Under the pieces are notes generated by a model. The model was not told the DNA's origin. It worked only from the letters and a program-made list of their open reading frames with translations, and did not search any database. Shown here in pieces: positions 62,140 through 64,000 of a stretch of DNA of 64,000 nt (positions are counted from its first letter, which is position 1; each line of letters starts with the position of its first letter). The position numbers were made by a program, and so were the translations under genes. The DNA comes from Psychrobacillus sp. OK028 (GTDB lineage Bacteria; Bacillota; Bacilli; Bacillales_A; Planococcaceae), in assembly GCF_900103605.1 (NCBI RefSeq), contig NZ_FNHY01000001.1:434001-498000 (forward strand). Reading direction: 5' to 3'.

Positions 62140-64000
62140 ATAAGAAATTTCGTTTTCAATGGGGAGCCTTTCTAATGTTTTTACTATATGGAGGGCTCTT
62201 TTTCTTATTACTTAGTCGTTTTGTGTTTATACAGTACACAGGCACAGCAGAAGGACAGGAGTTAACAACGAAGGCAGAGAACAAGTACAGTAGAGAACAG
62301 ATTCTTCAAGCGAGTAGAGGTAAAATAGTCGATCGTAATGGTGAAGTTATTGCGCAGGATACACTTAGTTATAAAATGATAGCTGTTATTAGCCCAAAGG
62401 CTTCTAGAAATAGCGGCATACAAAGACATGTAAGTGATACAGCAGTGACCGCTAAAGTATTATCCAATTATATTGATATGTCTGAAGAAGAGATTAAAAT
62501 TTTACTAGATAAAAATGTTGAAGCGAAGAAATACCAAGTAGAATTTGGAAAAGCAGGTAGGGATATTAGTAACCAGCTTATGGAAGATATTAAAAGTAAT
62601 AAACTACCTGGTATTATATTCATTGAGGATCTGAAACGATTATATCCAAATGGTCAATTTGCTTCGCATTTAATAGGCTTTGCTCTAAAAGAAGAAAAAG
62701 AAGATGGGACATTTAAGGCAGTAGGGAAAATGGGACTTGAATATATTTATGATGAGGAGTTAACAGGTACTCCAGGAAAGGTAGAATTCCAAAGTGATAC
62801 AAAAGGCTTTCTACTACCGAATGCTGAAAAAATGGTGACAGAGGCACAGGATGGCTTGAATATTCAGCTTACCCTCGACAAAACCATTCAAAACTTTCTT
62901 GAGGATGCTTTAAATCAAGTGCAAGAAAAATATGAACCAGAAAAGATAACTGCTGTTGTGGCAGATCCTAAAACTGGGGAAATTTTAGCAATGTCTCAGC
63001 GCCCAACCTTTGAACCTAATACGAGGGAGGGTCTTTCCACTAACTGGTTAAATGAAGTGACAGAGCAGACAATTGAGCCAGGATCTACCTTTAAAATATT
63101 CACACTAGCTTCCGCTATAGAAGAGGGGGTATGGGCACCTAATGCTACGTTTAAATCTGGTTCCTATAAGGTTTATGATACAACTATTCGTGATCATAAC
63201 GTAGTAGGGTGGGGGAATATCTCTTACTTAGAGGGCTTTCAACGGTCGTCCAACGTCTCCATGGCATACTTACTCCATCAAATTGGAGAAAAAACATTCA
63301 ATGAGTATATTAAACTATTTGGATTTGGACAGAAGACGGGTATAGACCTTCCACATGAAGCTACAGGAATTATCGCGGATTCTGGTCCAGTTGAACGTAT
63401 TACAACAACATATGGACAGGGGACAACTGTTACACCTATACAAATGGTGCAAGGTATGACTGCTATAGCTAACAAAGGTAAAATGATGCAACCCTACATT
63501 ATTGATAAAATTGTTAATCCAAATACAAATGAAGTAGTACAGAATCATAAACCGATTGAAAAAAAATCTCCTATTTCTGCAGAAACCGCACAACAGGTAA
63601 AAGAAATATTGGCAAGCACCGTAACGTCAGAAAAAGGTACTGCTCAGAAATTTAAATTAAATGGTTATACATCAGCAGGTAAAACAGGTACTGCCCAAAT
63701 ACCTAAACCAGGTGGAGGTTACTATTGGGGCAAAAACGATTTCTTATATTCTTTCATAGGGATGGCTCCAGTTGAGGATCCGCAGTTAATCGTGTATATC
63801 ATGGTACACCGACCTAAGTTGGAGTTAACAGAATTTGGTTCTGATACGACATCAGACATTTTCAATACCGTGACAGAAAGAAGTTTAAAATATTTAAATA
63901 TCGAGCCTGAGAATCTGGAGCTTGCGCATCCGGTTGAAATGCCTAAAGTAATCGGTGGGAATTTAATAGAAAGTCAAAGTAAACTTGAAGCGTTAGGGCT
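62136..64000 (+). CDS. pbpB: Penicillin-binding protein 2B (PbpB), truncated by the window end
   Basis: The septal class B transpeptidase that cross-links peptidoglycan with FtsW. The first 621 residues are visible. They show a short cytoplasmic part, one membrane helix (about 10-30), a pedestal/dimerisation domain, then the transpeptidase domain with EPGSTFK (active Ser), QRSSNVS (SxN) and GKTGTAQ (KTG). The start of a PASTA domain (PKVIGGNLIESQSK) is at the end. The ATG at 62136 overlaps ftsL by 4 nt. Confidence 0.95.
   Translation, partial: MNKKFRFQWGAFLMFLLYGGLFFLLLSRFVFIQYTGTAEGQELTTKAENKYSREQILQASRGKIVDRNGEVIAQDTLSYKMIAVISPKASRNSGIQRHVSDTAVTAKVLSNYIDMSEEEIKILLDKNVEAKKYQVEFGKAGRDISNQLMEDIKSNKLPGIIFIEDLKRLYPNGQFASHLIGFALKEEKEDGTFKAVGKMGLEYIYDEELTGTPGKVEFQSDTKGFLLPNAEKMVTEAQDGLNIQLTLDKTIQNFLEDALNQVQEKYEPEKITAVVADPKTGEILAMSQRPTFEPNTREGLSTNWLNEVTEQTIEPGSTFKIFTLASAIEEGVWAPNATFKSGSYKVYDTTIRDHNVVGWGNISYLEGFQRSSNVSMAYLLHQIGEKTFNEYIKLFGFGQKTGIDLPHEATGIIADSGPVERITTTYGQGTTVTPIQMVQGMTAIANKGKMMQPYIIDKIVNPNTNEVVQNHKPIEKKSPISAETAQQVKEILASTVTSEKGTAQKFKLNGYTSAGKTGTAQIPKPGGGYYWGKNDFLYSFIGMAPVEDPQLIVYIMVHRPKLELTEFGSDTTSDIFNTVTERSLKYLNIEPENLELAHPVEMPKVIGGNLIESQSKLEALG

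Overview
The window is a low-GC Firmicute chromosome segment. Gene content and order follow the Bacillus subtilis ktrC–rnjA–rpoY–ykrA–def–ykyA–pdhABCD–speA–yktA/B–suhB–typA–ylaH/I/N–ftsW–pycA–ctaABCDEFG–ylbC/F/G–rsmD–coaD–ylbJ/L–tmcAL–ylbN–rpmF–rsfA–panE–bshC–mraZ–rsmH–ftsL–pbpB backbone. Sporulation-linked genes (rsfA, ylbJ), bacillithiol synthesis (bshC) and a split caa3 oxidase locus place it in Bacillales. The many lineage-specific intergenic repeats and the gene losses and insertions relative to Bacillus suggest Planococcaceae, for example a Psychrobacillus/Lysinibacillus-like genome. That family placement is an inference. At least ten genes appear to start with TTG.

Layout: 0–6.6 kb holds a partial thioredoxin-like gene, K+ channel regulator KtrC, RNase J1 with RpoY, a HAD phosphatase with a PfkB sugar kinase, peptide deformylase and a YkyA lipoprotein. 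6.8–13.9 kb holds the complete pyruvate dehydrogenase operon, a lipoprotein polysaccharide deacetylase and an LrgAB/PftAB-type membrane pair (plausibly pyruvate transport). 14–23 kb holds arginine decarboxylase, a flavin oxidoreductase, small yktA/yktB/ykzI genes, SuhB, TypA and the yla genes. 23.2–36.3 kb holds FtsW, pyruvate carboxylase, haem A synthesis (divergent ctaA/ctaB) and the caa3 cytochrome oxidase genes ctaCDEFG plus a DUF420 protein. 36.3–52.8 kb holds the ylb region, interrupted by an AI-2E-family permease, a YugN protein, an ACT-less aspartokinase-like gene divergent from a second MurE-like ligase, a thioesterase and a GDPD. 53–56.2 kb holds a three-gene acyl-CoA carboxylase operon behind a textbook CcpA cre site. 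56.4–64 kb holds panE, DUF3397, bshC and the start of the division and cell wall (dcw) cluster. The window ends inside pbpB.

Between the genes lie unusual non-coding structures. Three arrays of short motifs (8–10 nt cores) each repeat with an exact 21-bp period. A dispersed composite repeat carries a long hairpin whose inner core is conserved while its arms differ but stay complementary. A family of TTGATT…AATCAA-bounded GC-rich elements is also present. A 23-codon basic ORF with a strong SigA promoter sits upstream of rpoY–rnjA. No CRISPR array, prophage, insertion-sequence transposase, tRNA or rRNA was seen.
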